NCBI GenBank assembly: GCA_050291245.1
Contig: JBNKJP010000026.1
Location: 18,642-82,641 of the forward strand
Source: Thiodiazotropha sp050291245
Lineage (GTDB): Bacteria > Pseudomonadota > Gammaproteobacteria > Chromatiales > Chromatiaceae
DNA: 64,000 nucleotides
Direction of reading: 5' to 3'
Part shown: positions 48,437 to 56,485 of the stretch, piece by piece
Layout: each line of letters starts with the position of its first letter
How positions within the stretch are numbered: position 1 is the first letter of the stretch
Notes under the pieces: generated by a model
Databases searched by the model: none
What the model was told of the DNA's origin: nothing
What the model saw: only the letters and a program-made list of their open reading frames with translations
Translations under genes and position numbers: made by a program

Positions 48437-50761
48437 TCAGTTCCTCAGGGGTTTGCCGGTTTCCAGCATGTGTTCCATCCGCGCCAGGGTGTCCGGATGA
48501 CGGGCCAGGCGCATGAAGTGTTTGAGTTCCAGGGCCAGCAGATCCCGCTCGGTGAGGGGTTCGGTGACATCGGTGTCACCGCCGCTGAGCACTTCCATCA
48601 GGGCGCCGGCCACCACCTTGTCATGGGGGGTTACCTTGCCCAGTTTGGCAAAGCCGTCCACCGCCATCTGCATCGCGACCCGGGCGGTGGGACCGGGCAG
48701 ACGGACCTCCACCGGCTCCGGCGGAGCGTAGCCCTCCACCATCGACAGGGCCTTCGCCTTGGCATCGGCCAACAGGCGATCCCGGTTCATGGTGACCCCG
48801 TCCCCTTCGCGCAGGAACAGATAGTCGTAAGCCTCCGGGGCGCTTTTCGCCACCGTGGCCACGCTGATGGTTTCGAAGGCCTTGATCACCGGCGGCATGG
48901 GGCCCCCGGGGCGGCGTTTGTTGACACTCCAGCGGGTGAGCAGCTCTTTGCAGCCGCCCCAGCCGGGAATCACCCCAACCCCCACCTCTACCAGACCGAC
49001 ATAGGTCTCCGCATGGGCCTGCAGGGCATCGCAATGGAGGAGGATCTCGCAGCCGCCGCCCAGGGCCAGCCCGGAGGGGGCGCCCACCACCGGGAAGGGG
49101 GCGTATTTAAGGGCCAGATAGGTCTCCTGTCCCTCCTTCACCATTGCCTCGGCCTCGGGCCACATGGCCAGATTGGCGGCGAACAGCAGCAGACCGAGAT
49201 TGGCCCCGGCGGAGAAGTTGGTCCCTTCGTTGTAGATCACCAGGGCCTTGTAGTCCTGCGCGGGAAGCAGTTCGGTGGCCTTGCGGATCATGCCCATGAT
49301 CTGGGGATCCATGGAGTTCATCTTGGAGGTGAATTCGAGACACACCACCCCGTCGCCGATATCCCACAGGGCGGCGGAGGCGTTCTTCGCCAGTGGGGTG
49401 GTGCGGCGCTTGATATCGGCCAGCAGTGTGACGCCCTCGGGGCGGGGCACCGGACGGTAGTCTCCCTCGGTGGAGAGGTATTGCAGTACTCCGTCGTCGA
49501 CCTGATAGAAGGGTCTCCCGGCCGCCATCTCCAGCAACGCCGGCACCGGCAGTCCGTCACTTTGCAGGCGCTCGCTGAACCAGGCGCCGCCGATCCGGTC
49601 GATCAGTTCGAAAGGACCGTATTTCCAGGCGTAGCCGAGGCGCATCGCCTCGTCCACCGCGTACAGATGATCATTGATCTGGGGCACCAGACTGGCGGCA
49701 TAGCTCAACACCTTGGAGAGTACCCGCCAGGCGTAGTGGCCCCCTTCGTCGGGGTGTTCCAGCAATGCACGCAACCCCAGTTTGGCGGCGGCGACGCTCT
49801 CCAGGCTCGGTTTCCGGGAAACCCGGTACTCGCCGGTCTGCAGGTCGATGCTCTCCTTGACCTTGCCGCCCCCCTCGCGATTGATGCGATAGAAGCCACC
49901 CTTGCCTTTGCGTCCGGTATAGCCGTCGGCGATCATGCGTTCGAGCAGGGGCGGAATCTCCGCCACCTCGAAAAAGGGATCTTCCGGGGGCAGCGTGGCC
50001 TTCATGCTCTGCATCAGATGGGGCATGAGATCGAGCCCCACCAGATCGGAGAGTCCGAATACCCCGGTCTTGGGGATGCCCACCGGCTTACCGATCACCG
50101 CATCGGCGGTCTCCACCGGGACCCCCATGCGAAAGGCCTCCAGTACGGCGGTCTGGATCCAGTAGATACCGATCCGGTTGGCGATGAATCCGGGGGTGTC
50201 CTTGCAGTCGACCAGACCCTTGCCCAGACGGCGGTCGCAGAAATCCCGCAGATCGGCCAGGGCGTCGTTTCGGGTCTTCTCCCCCTTGACGATCTCCAGC
50301 AGCCGCATGTAGCGGGGCGGATTGAAGAAGTGGGTGATGAGAAAGTCCTCGGCGAAACCCGCCGGCATCTCCGCCACCAACTGATCCAGGGGGATGGTGG
50401 AGGTGTTGGATGAGACCAGGGAACCGGGTTTGCGGACCTCATCGATCCGTCGGTAGAGGGACTGTTTGATATCGAGCCGTTCAATCACCGCCTCGATGAT
50501 CCAGTCGCAGTCAGCCAGCGCCTGCATGTGATCTTCGATGTTGCCGGTGGTGATCCACTTGGCATTGCGCTTGTGCATGAACGGGGCGGGCTCGGCCTTG
50601 AGCAGCTTTTGTAAGGCGGTCTCGGCAATCACGCTCCGGTTGGTCGCCCCTTGCGGTACGATATCGAGCAACACCACCGGTATCCCGGCATTCGCCAGGT
50701 GGGCGGCGATTCCCGCCCCCATGACACCCGCGCCTATAACGGCAACCCTGTTGATCTCCAT
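48437..50761 (-). CDS. 3-hydroxyacyl-CoA dehydrogenase / enoyl-CoA hydratase fusion
   Basis: Protein of 774 residues from the ATG at 50761, which overlaps the thiolase stop by one base. The N-terminal NAD-binding dehydrogenase (VAVIGAGVMGAGIAAHLANAG) is followed by the C-terminal dehydrogenase helical domain, and then a crotonase domain in the last 300 residues (NFSAGANLGLLL, GGCEILLHCDALQAHAETYVGLVEVGVGVIPGWGG). This dehydrogenase-first order is opposite to E. coli FadB and matches FadN-type proteins. It performs hydration and oxidation steps of beta-oxidation. Confidence 0.93.
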   Translation of the reverse strand: MEINRVAVIGAGVMGAGIAAHLANAGIPVVLLDIVPQGATNRSVIAETALQKLLKAEPAPFMHKRNAKWITTGNIEDHMQALADCDWIIEAVIERLDIKQSLYRRIDEVRKPGSLVSSNTSTIPLDQLVAEMPAGFAEDFLITHFFNPPRYMRLLEIVKGEKTRNDALADLRDFCDRRLGKGLVDCKDTPGFIANRIGIYWIQTAVLEAFRMGVPVETADAVIGKPVGIPKTGVFGLSDLVGLDLMPHLMQSMKATLPPEDPFFEVAEIPPLLERMIADGYTGRKGKGGFYRINREGGGKVKESIDLQTGEYRVSRKPSLESVAAAKLGLRALLEHPDEGGHYAWRVLSKVLSYAASLVPQINDHLYAVDEAMRLGYAWKYGPFELIDRIGGAWFSERLQSDGLPVPALLEMAAGRPFYQVDDGVLQYLSTEGDYRPVPRPEGVTLLADIKRRTTPLAKNASAALWDIGDGVVCLEFTSKMNSMDPQIMGMIRKATELLPAQDYKALVIYNEGTNFSAGANLGLLLFAANLAMWPEAEAMVKEGQETYLALKYAPFPVVGAPSGLALGGGCEILLHCDALQAHAETYVGLVEVGVGVIPGWGGCKELLTRWSVNKRRPGGPMPPVIKAFETISVATVAKSAPEAYDYLFLREGDGVTMNRDRLLADAKAKALSMVEGYAPPEPVEVRLPGPTARVAMQMAVDGFAKLGKVTPHDKVVAGALMEVLSGGDTDVTEPLTERDLLALELKHFMRLARHPDTLARMEHMLETGKPLRN

Positions 50762-51897
50762 CACAGCGCCTCCAGGATGGTGGCGATGCCCTGACCGCCG
50801 CCGATACATTGCGTTGCCAGGGCGAACTGTTTGCCCTCTCGCTGCAGCAGTTGGGCCGCCTTGCCGGTAATGCGTGCGCCGGTGGCCCCCAGGGGATGGC
50901 CCAGGGCGATGGCGCCGCCGTCCAGATTGATCTTTTCCGGATCCAGTTCCAGATCGCGGATACAGGCCAGGGACTGGCTGGCGAAGGCCTCGTTGAGTTC
51001 GATGATGTCGAGGTCGGCCGCGGCGAGGCCGGCCCTTTGGAGCGCCTTACGGGTGGCCGCCACCGGACCTATACCCATGATTTCCGGAGCACAGCCGGCT
51101 ACTGAGATGCTCTTGATTGCGGCCAGGGGCTTGAGGCCGTTGGCCTGGGCGTAGGTTTCGCTGCAGACCAGAGTGGCGCTGGCCCCATCGGTCAGGGGGG
51201 AAGAGGTTCCCGCGGTCACCGAACCGTCCATGGAAAAGGCGGGTTTGAGTCCTGCCAGCCCCTCCGCCGTGGTTTCCGGGCGGATACAGCCATCCTGGGT
51301 TACCTGTCCCTTGCCGGTTTCAATGGGTACGATCTCGTCGCTCAGTCTGCCCGCGGCCCGGGCCTCGGATGACTTTTGGTGGCTGAGCACCGCGAAGGCC
51401 TCCTGATCGGTCCGGGAGAGTGCGTACTTTTTAGCCACATTCTCGGCGGTTTCGCCCATGCCCATATAGGCGCCGGGCAAGGTTTGAAAGAGTGTGGGGT
51501 TGGGCATCGGATTGAAACCGGTCATCGGCACCCGGGTCATCGACTCGACTCCGGCGCAGATAAAGACCTCGCCGGCGCCCATTTGAATCGCCCCGGCGGC
51601 CATATGAATCGACTGCATGGAGGAGCCGCAGAAACGATTCACCGTGGTACCGGCCACCGACTGGGGCAGTCCGGCGAGAAGTCCGATCAGACGCGCCGCG
51701 TTGAATCCCTGCTCGCCCTCCGGGAAGGCGCAGCCGAGGATCAAATCCTCGATATCCTCCACGCGTACCCCGCTGCGTTCCACCAGGGCCTTCACCACCT
51801 GGGCGGCCAGGTCATCGGGACGAACCTTCACCATCTCGCCCTTGTTGGCGAAGGTAAAGGGGGAACGCACATACTCCGCAATCACGACACGCTTCAT
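50761..51897 (-). CDS. Acetyl-CoA C-acyltransferase (3-ketoacyl-CoA thiolase)
   Basis: Protein of 378 residues. The active-site Cys is in TTVNRFCGSSMQSIHMAAGAIQMG (about residue 89), His in GGAIALGHPLGATGARI and the second Cys in ATQCIGGGQGIA. It cleaves 3-ketoacyl-CoA to acetyl-CoA and a shortened acyl-CoA. GGAGAGAGGC precedes the ATG. First enzyme gene after the MerR regulator, 150 nt downstream of it; it overlaps the FadB-like gene by one base (TGATG), so the two beta-oxidation subunits are coupled. Confidence 0.95.
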   Translation of the reverse strand: MKRVVIAEYVRSPFTFANKGEMVKVRPDDLAAQVVKALVERSGVRVEDIEDLILGCAFPEGEQGFNAARLIGLLAGLPQSVAGTTVNRFCGSSMQSIHMAAGAIQMGAGEVFICAGVESMTRVPMTGFNPMPNPTLFQTLPGAYMGMGETAENVAKKYALSRTDQEAFAVLSHQKSSEARAAGRLSDEIVPIETGKGQVTQDGCIRPETTAEGLAGLKPAFSMDGSVTAGTSSPLTDGASATLVCSETYAQANGLKPLAAIKSISVAGCAPEIMGIGPVAATRKALQRAGLAAADLDIIELNEAFASQSLACIRDLELDPEKINLDGGAIALGHPLGATGARITGKAAQLLQREGKQFALATQCIGGGQGIATILEAL

Positions 51898-51987
51898 TGC
51901 CTCTCTCCAAAAAATTTTCGTTGATACTTGTACGGGACCGGGGTCAGTCCCGAACGGTTTTACTTCAAAGCGAAGGTTGGGGTTTAT

Positions 51988-52013
51988 GTCATTCCGGCGT
52001 ATGCCGGGATGAC
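51988..52013. repeat. Palindromic repeat between regulator and thiolase genes
   Basis: GTCATTCCGGC and GCCGGGATGAC around GTAT, one mismatch that is a G-U pair. GTCATTCC-type hairpins are a common dispersed repeat. It may also attenuate regulator transcripts, but no T-run follows on the minus strand. Confidence 0.65.
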
Positions 52014-52047
52014 GGTTCTTGTTGGCTTTAAGTAAGTGCCATTCGGG

Positions 52048-52458
52048 TCAGTCCTGGTTTACTCCTGTCTCATCCGCCGCCTCGATGGTGGAGATACACT
52101 CCTGGCGCATTTCATCCAGCTCTATCAGGGTCGTCTCAAGGTCCTCGCGCTGCTGCACCAGCTCGCCGATGCGCCGCTCGACCTTCTCCAGCAGCAGCTT
52201 CACCTGCTTGGCCTTCGAGGGGTCGAAGTCGTACATATCGAGATACTCTTTGATGTCCGCCAGGGTGAATCCCAGGCGCTTGCCCCGCAGGATCAGCTGC
52301 ATCCGGCCCCGGTCCCGATGGTTGTAGACCCGGGTGGTACCGACCCGTTGGGGTTTGATCAATCCCTTGGTTTCGTAGAAACGGATGGCGCGGGGGGTCA
52401 CGCCCAATTCGGCCGCCATTTCCGTCACGCTATAGAGATCTGTTGTAGAAGCTGTCAT
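52048..52458 (-). CDS. MerR-family regulator of fatty-acid degradation genes (LiuR-like)
   Basis: Protein of 136 residues. The winged-helix domain is at the N-terminus (YSVTEMAAELGVTPRAIRFYETKGLIKPQRVGTTRVYNHRDRGRMQLILRGKRLGFTLADIKEYLDMYD), with a C-terminal coiled coil (KLLLEKVERRIGELVQQREDLETTLIELDEM). There is no Cys metal site, so it resembles acyl-CoA-responsive MerR proteins of the LiuR type. The gene directly upstream of the thiolase gene and two matching palindromes (52481-52494 and 58381-58396) point to control of both fatty-acid operons. Its own promoter overlaps the first palindrome. The effector is inferred. Confidence 0.85.
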   Translation of the reverse strand: MTASTTDLYSVTEMAAELGVTPRAIRFYETKGLIKPQRVGTTRVYNHRDRGRMQLILRGKRLGFTLADIKEYLDMYDFDPSKAKQVKLLLEKVERRIGELVQQREDLETTLIELDEMRQECISTIEAADETGVNQD

Positions 52459-52466
52459 GAAAACTC

Positions 52467-52495
52467 ACTATAGTTTTAGGTGACGTAAACGTCAA
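52467..52495 (-). promoter_or_regulatory. Promoter and operator of the MerR regulator gene
   Basis: On the minus strand TTGACG (52490-52495), a 17-nt spacer and TATAGT (52467-52472) form a good sigma-70 promoter. The palindrome TGACGT-N2-ACGTCA (52481-52494) covers the -35 and spacer. The expected transcript start (about 52460) is only a few bases before the ATG at 52458, so the mRNA may be nearly leaderless. Confidence 0.7.
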
Positions 52496-52559
52496 TATAA
52501 AACCCTATACGTATATATGGTGATCGACATAGCCCGATCCGTAGCCCTTGGAACGGGGA

Positions 52560-53093
52560 TTATTCCGACTCGTCGTCCCGGGCAACCTCGCCACTCAAGC
52601 GCACCATGACCGGCCCCTCCTGACGGAAGGCATGGCAGCTATCGACCATCCAATCCAACGCCTCCTGGGTCCACACTTCACGGGAGAGACTTTGAAAGAC
52701 CACGGTTCCCATGCCCCGCAGCAGATCGATCAGATGGCGGCAGCCCAGAATCCCGGAAAAGCGTTCGCTCAGCAGGGCGTTCCATCCCCGGCCTACGCTA
52801 GTGCCCCGAATCCCTTCGAAACGCTGAATAATCTCGGGACAGATATCGAAAGGGGTACGCGCCATGTGTACCGAGATATCCCGGATGACCCCGTTCGGTT
52901 CGAGCAGCAGACGGATGGTCATGTCGTGAACCGGGGTACCCGCCGGGAGTGCCTGATGAAAGCCGATCCGGGTGTCGTAGGCCTTGCTGTCGACCAGCCG
53001 GCTCTCGATCTCCAGGGCACCGTCTTCGTGGCGCCAGGTCTGGTGCTCAATGGAGCGGCGGTGCAGGGCCTTGCGTGGTTGGGATTCGCTCAT
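52560..53093 (-). CDS. DUF2889 domain protein
   Basis: Protein of 177 residues. The signature FDICPEIIQRFEGIRGTSVGRGWNALLSERFSGILGCRHLIDLLRGMGTVVFQSL, ending DSCHAFRQEGPV, is that of DUF2889, often found beside acyl-CoA and ETF genes. Function unknown; conserved Cys and His residues could bind metal. Last gene of the set acyl-CoA dehydrogenase - etfB - etfA - ETF-QO, starting 7 nt after the ETF-QO stop, so co-transcription is very likely. Confidence 0.88.
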   Translation of the reverse strand: MSESQPRKALHRRSIEHQTWRHEDGALEIESRLVDSKAYDTRIGFHQALPAGTPVHDMTIRLLLEPNGVIRDISVHMARTPFDICPEIIQRFEGIRGTSVGRGWNALLSERFSGILGCRHLIDLLRGMGTVVFQSLSREVWTQEALDWMVDSCHAFRQEGPVMVRLSGEVARDDESE

Positions 53094-53099
53094 GGGGAC

Positions 53100-54758
53100 T
53101 CACATATTCGGGTAGTTGGGCCCGCCACCCCCCTCCGGGGTGTGCCAGACGATGTTCTGGGAAGGATCCTTGATGTCACAGGTTTTACAGTGCAGGCAGT
53201 TTGTGGCGTTGATCTGAAGCCTTGGTTCACCGGTCTCGCCCTCTCGGACGATTTCATAGACCCCCGCCGGACAGTAGCGCTGCTCAGGGGCGTCGTAACG
53301 CGCCAGATTCACCGCGATCGCCCGCTGGGGATCGCGCAGGATCAGGTGACAGGGTTGGTCTTCCTCGTGGCTGGTGTTGGAGATGAAGACCGAACTCAGA
53401 CGATCGAAACTGAGGATACCGTCAGGTTTGGGATAGGAGATTTTCGGACACTGATCGGCGGGCTTCAGACCCTCGTGATCCGCTTTTCGGTCGTGCAGGG
53501 TCAAAGGCAGGCGACCGCGTAACAGGTTTTGTTCGATGAAGTTGAAGGTCCCCCCCGCCAGCAGACCAAAACGGTGCAGGGCCGGGCCGAAGTTTCGGCT
53601 CCGGTAGAGCTCATCATAGAGCCAGGAGTCGCGAAAGGCATCGGCATAGCCGGTCAGGTCCCGATTCTGCGGCGCTTCATTCACCAGGGCGTCGAACACG
53701 GTTTCCGCCCCGAGCATGCCCGACTTCATGGCCGTATGGGCCCCCTTGATCTTGGCGAAGTTCAGGGTGCCCGCGTCGCAGCCCAATAGCAGACCACCGG
53801 GAAAGTGCTGCCGGGGCAGGGCGTTCAAGCCACCCTTGGTAATCGCCCGGGCGCCATAGCTGAGACGCTTGCCGCCCTCCAGCACCCGGCGGATCTGCGG
53901 ATGCTGCTTGAAGCGCTGAAACTCCTCGAAAGGCGCCAGGTGGGGGTTGGCGTAGTTGAGATCGACAATCAGGCCCAGCACCACCTGGCCGTCCGCGGCA
54001 TGGTAGAGGAAAGAGCCGCCGCTGGCGCCCCCCTCGCTGAGGGGCCAGCCCGCCCCGTGCAGCACCGCACCGGGCCGGTGCTTGTCCGGATCGATCTGCC
54101 AAAGCTCCTTGAGGCCCAGCCCATAGTGCTGGGGATCACACCCCTGATCCAGGTCGAAACGCGCGATCAACTGTTTGCCCAGGTGGCCCCGGCAGCCCTC
54201 GGCAAACAGGGTATAGCGGCCCCTCAGTTCGATACCAGGCTCGAAGGCCGCCTTCTCCTCCCCGTCCCGGCCACGTCCCATGTCGCCGGTGACCACCCCT
54301 TCGACCTGGCCATCGGCGCCGATGAGCAGTTCCGCCGCCGCATAACCGGCGAAGAGATCGACCCCGGCCTCCTCTGCCCGCTCTCCCAGCCAGCGGCAGA
54401 GGCTGGCCAGACTGACCACATAGTTACCCCGATTGTGCATGGTGCGGGGTGTCACCAGGCCCGGCATCGGCAACGCGCTTTCAGGGCCGGTGAACAGCAG
54501 CACCCGGTCCTCGCTCACTGGTGTATCCAGGGGCGCGCCCTGGGTCCGCCAGTCGGGCAGGAGCTCGTCCAGCGCCCGGGTCTCGAATACCGCGCCGGAG
54601 AGGATATGAGCACCGATCTCCGAGCCCTTCTCGAGGAGACACACGGAGAGTTCCCGCTGCTGCTCCTCGGCCAACTGGCGCAGGCGGATCGCCGCCGCCA
54701 GACCCGCGGGACCGCCACCGACGATCACCACATCGAATTCCATGCTTTCCCGTTCCAT
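53100..54758 (-). CDS. Electron-transfer flavoprotein:ubiquinone oxidoreductase
   Basis: Protein of 552 residues, the normal length. FAD motif FDVVIVGGGPAGLAAAIRLRQLAEE at the N-terminus, a membrane-surface ubiquinone region in the middle, and a single [4Fe-4S] ferredoxin-like domain at the C-terminus (NATNCLHCKTCDIKDPSQNIVWHTPEGGGGPNYPNM). It accepts electrons from ETF and reduces ubiquinone at the inner membrane. CGGAGGA lies about eight bases before the ATG at 54758, which favours that start over the Met five codons in. It follows etfA by 17 nt. Confidence 0.96.
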   Translation of the reverse strand: MERESMEFDVVIVGGGPAGLAAAIRLRQLAEEQQRELSVCLLEKGSEIGAHILSGAVFETRALDELLPDWRTQGAPLDTPVSEDRVLLFTGPESALPMPGLVTPRTMHNRGNYVVSLASLCRWLGERAEEAGVDLFAGYAAAELLIGADGQVEGVVTGDMGRGRDGEEKAAFEPGIELRGRYTLFAEGCRGHLGKQLIARFDLDQGCDPQHYGLGLKELWQIDPDKHRPGAVLHGAGWPLSEGGASGGSFLYHAADGQVVLGLIVDLNYANPHLAPFEEFQRFKQHPQIRRVLEGGKRLSYGARAITKGGLNALPRQHFPGGLLLGCDAGTLNFAKIKGAHTAMKSGMLGAETVFDALVNEAPQNRDLTGYADAFRDSWLYDELYRSRNFGPALHRFGLLAGGTFNFIEQNLLRGRLPLTLHDRKADHEGLKPADQCPKISYPKPDGILSFDRLSSVFISNTSHEEDQPCHLILRDPQRAIAVNLARYDAPEQRYCPAGVYEIVREGETGEPRLQINATNCLHCKTCDIKDPSQNIVWHTPEGGGGPNYPNM

Positions 54759-54775
54759 CTGTAGTCCTCCGGGGT

Positions 54776-55705
54776 CTATTCCAGGCTGGCGATCAGCGCC
54801 GGCATCGCTTCGAACAGATCCGCCACCAGGCCGTAATCGGCCACCTCGAAAATCGGTGCGTCCTCATCCTTGTTGATGGCCACGATCACCTTGCTGTCCT
54901 TCATTCCCGCCAGGTGTTGGATGGCGCCGGAGATCCCGACCGCCACATAGAGCTCCGGGGCCACGATCTTGCCGGTCTGCCCCACCTGGTAGTCGTTGGG
55001 TACGTAGCCGGCGTCCACCGCCGCCCGGGAGGCGCCTACCGCGCCGTTCAGCTTGTCGGCCAACTGCTCGACCAGGGCAAAGTTCTCCATGCTCCCCACC
55101 CCACGCCCACCGGAGATCACCACTCGCGCGGCGGTCAGTTCGGGCCGGTCCGATTCGGTCAGTGCGCGGGAGACAAATCGGGACAGCCCCGGGTCGGTGG
55201 TTGCCTCAACCGCGTCCACCGGCGCCGTTTCCGAACCTGCGGCAGCGGCCTCGAAGGCGGTGGTGCGAACCGTGATCACCTTGCGCGCATCCCGGCTGCG
55301 TACCGTGGCGATGGCGTTACCCGCGTAGATGGGACGCTTGAAGGTATCCCCGTCGACCACTTCGATGATCTCGGAGAGCTGGGCCACATCGAGCAGCGCT
55401 GCCACCCGGGGCATCAGGTTTTTGCCGAAGGTCGTGGCGGGAGCCAACAGATGGGAGTGGTCCCCGGCGATCCCGACGATCAGATCGGCCAGGGGTTCCG
55501 CCAACCCCTCGGCATAGGCCCCGGCGTCACACAGCAGGACTCGGGCGACCCCTTCCAGGGCGGCCACCTCATCGGCTACCCCGCGGCACCCCTCACCGGC
55601 CACCAGCACCGATACCTCACCCAGCTGCAGGCCGGCGCTCACGGTATTGCGTGTGGCCCCCGCCAATTGCCCGTTGTGATGTTCCGCAATGATCAAGACG
55701 CCCAT
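54776..55705 (-). CDS. etfA: Electron transfer flavoprotein alpha subunit
   Basis: Protein of 309 residues. The C-terminal FAD domain has ARVVISGGRGVGSMENFALVEQLADKLNGAVGASRAAVDAGYVPNDYQVGQTGKIVAPELYVAVGISGAIQHLAGMKDSKVIVAINKD, the EtfA signature. With EtfB it carries electrons from acyl-CoA dehydrogenases to ETF-QO. The start ATG overlaps the etfB stop by one base. Confidence 0.97.
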   Translation of the reverse strand: MGVLIIAEHHNGQLAGATRNTVSAGLQLGEVSVLVAGEGCRGVADEVAALEGVARVLLCDAGAYAEGLAEPLADLIVGIAGDHSHLLAPATTFGKNLMPRVAALLDVAQLSEIIEVVDGDTFKRPIYAGNAIATVRSRDARKVITVRTTAFEAAAAGSETAPVDAVEATTDPGLSRFVSRALTESDRPELTAARVVISGGRGVGSMENFALVEQLADKLNGAVGASRAAVDAGYVPNDYQVGQTGKIVAPELYVAVGISGAIQHLAGMKDSKVIVAINKDEDAPIFEVADYGLVADLFEAMPALIASLE

Positions 55706-56454
55706 CAGATCACCCTCGCTTCGTTACGCAGTTTGTCCACCAGTTCAGCCACGTCGGCCACCTTGACGCCCCCGCTGCGAAGGGGGGGTTCTTCAACCTT
55801 GAGGATCTCCAGCCGCGGCTGGATGTCGACCCCGAGAGAGTCCGGAGTCGTCACTTCCAGCAGCTTCTTTTTCGCCTTCATGATATTGGGGAGCTTGACA
55901 TAGCGGGGCTCGTTGAGGCGCAGATCCGCGGTGACCACCGCGGGCAATGGCAATGCCAGGGTCTCCAGCCCCCCATCGATCTCCCGGATCACCTCGAGCT
56001 GGTTTTCCGAGAGCGTCACCTGGGAGGCGAAGGTTCCCTGGCCCCAACCCAACAGGGCGGCCAGCATCTGACCGGTCTGGTTGTTGTCGTCGTCGATCGC
56101 CTGCTTGCCCAGGATCACCAGATCGGGCTGCTCCCGGCGCACCACTTCAGCCAGCAGCTTGGCCACCGCCAGGGGTTGCAATTCCACATTGGTTTGCACC
56201 AGGATAGCCCGTTCGATCCCCATGGCCAGTGCCGTGCGCAGGGTCTCCTGACACCCCTTTTCGCCCAATGAAACCACCAGGGTCTCATCGGCCTTGCCCG
56301 ACTCCTGCAGCCGAACCGCCTCTTCCACGGCAATCTCATCGAAGGGGTTCATGGCCATCTTGAGATTGGCCCGTTCGACACCGCTGCCGTCGGGCTTGAC
56401 GCTGATCTTCACATTCGCGTCGACCACCCGTTTAACGCATACAAGCACTTTCAT
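55705..56454 (-). CDS. etfB: Electron transfer flavoprotein beta subunit
   Basis: Protein of 249 residues beginning MKVLVCVKRVVDANVKISVKPDGSGVERANLKMAMNPFDEIAVEEAVRLQE, typical EtfB, with GKQAIDDDNNQTGQMLAALLGWGQGTFAS, a segment close to the AMP site. Forms the soluble ETF heterodimer with EtfA. GAGGAG precedes the ATG. It starts 32 nt after the upstream acyl-CoA dehydrogenase and overlaps etfA by one base. Confidence 0.97.
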   Translation of the reverse strand: MKVLVCVKRVVDANVKISVKPDGSGVERANLKMAMNPFDEIAVEEAVRLQESGKADETLVVSLGEKGCQETLRTALAMGIERAILVQTNVELQPLAVAKLLAEVVRREQPDLVILGKQAIDDDNNQTGQMLAALLGWGQGTFASQVTLSENQLEVIREIDGGLETLALPLPAVVTADLRLNEPRYVKLPNIMKAKKKLLEVTTPDSLGVDIQPRLEILKVEEPPLRSGGVKVADVAELVDKLRNEARVI

Positions 56455-56485
56455 TCATCGCTCCTCGTTGTTCAGGCCCCGGTAT

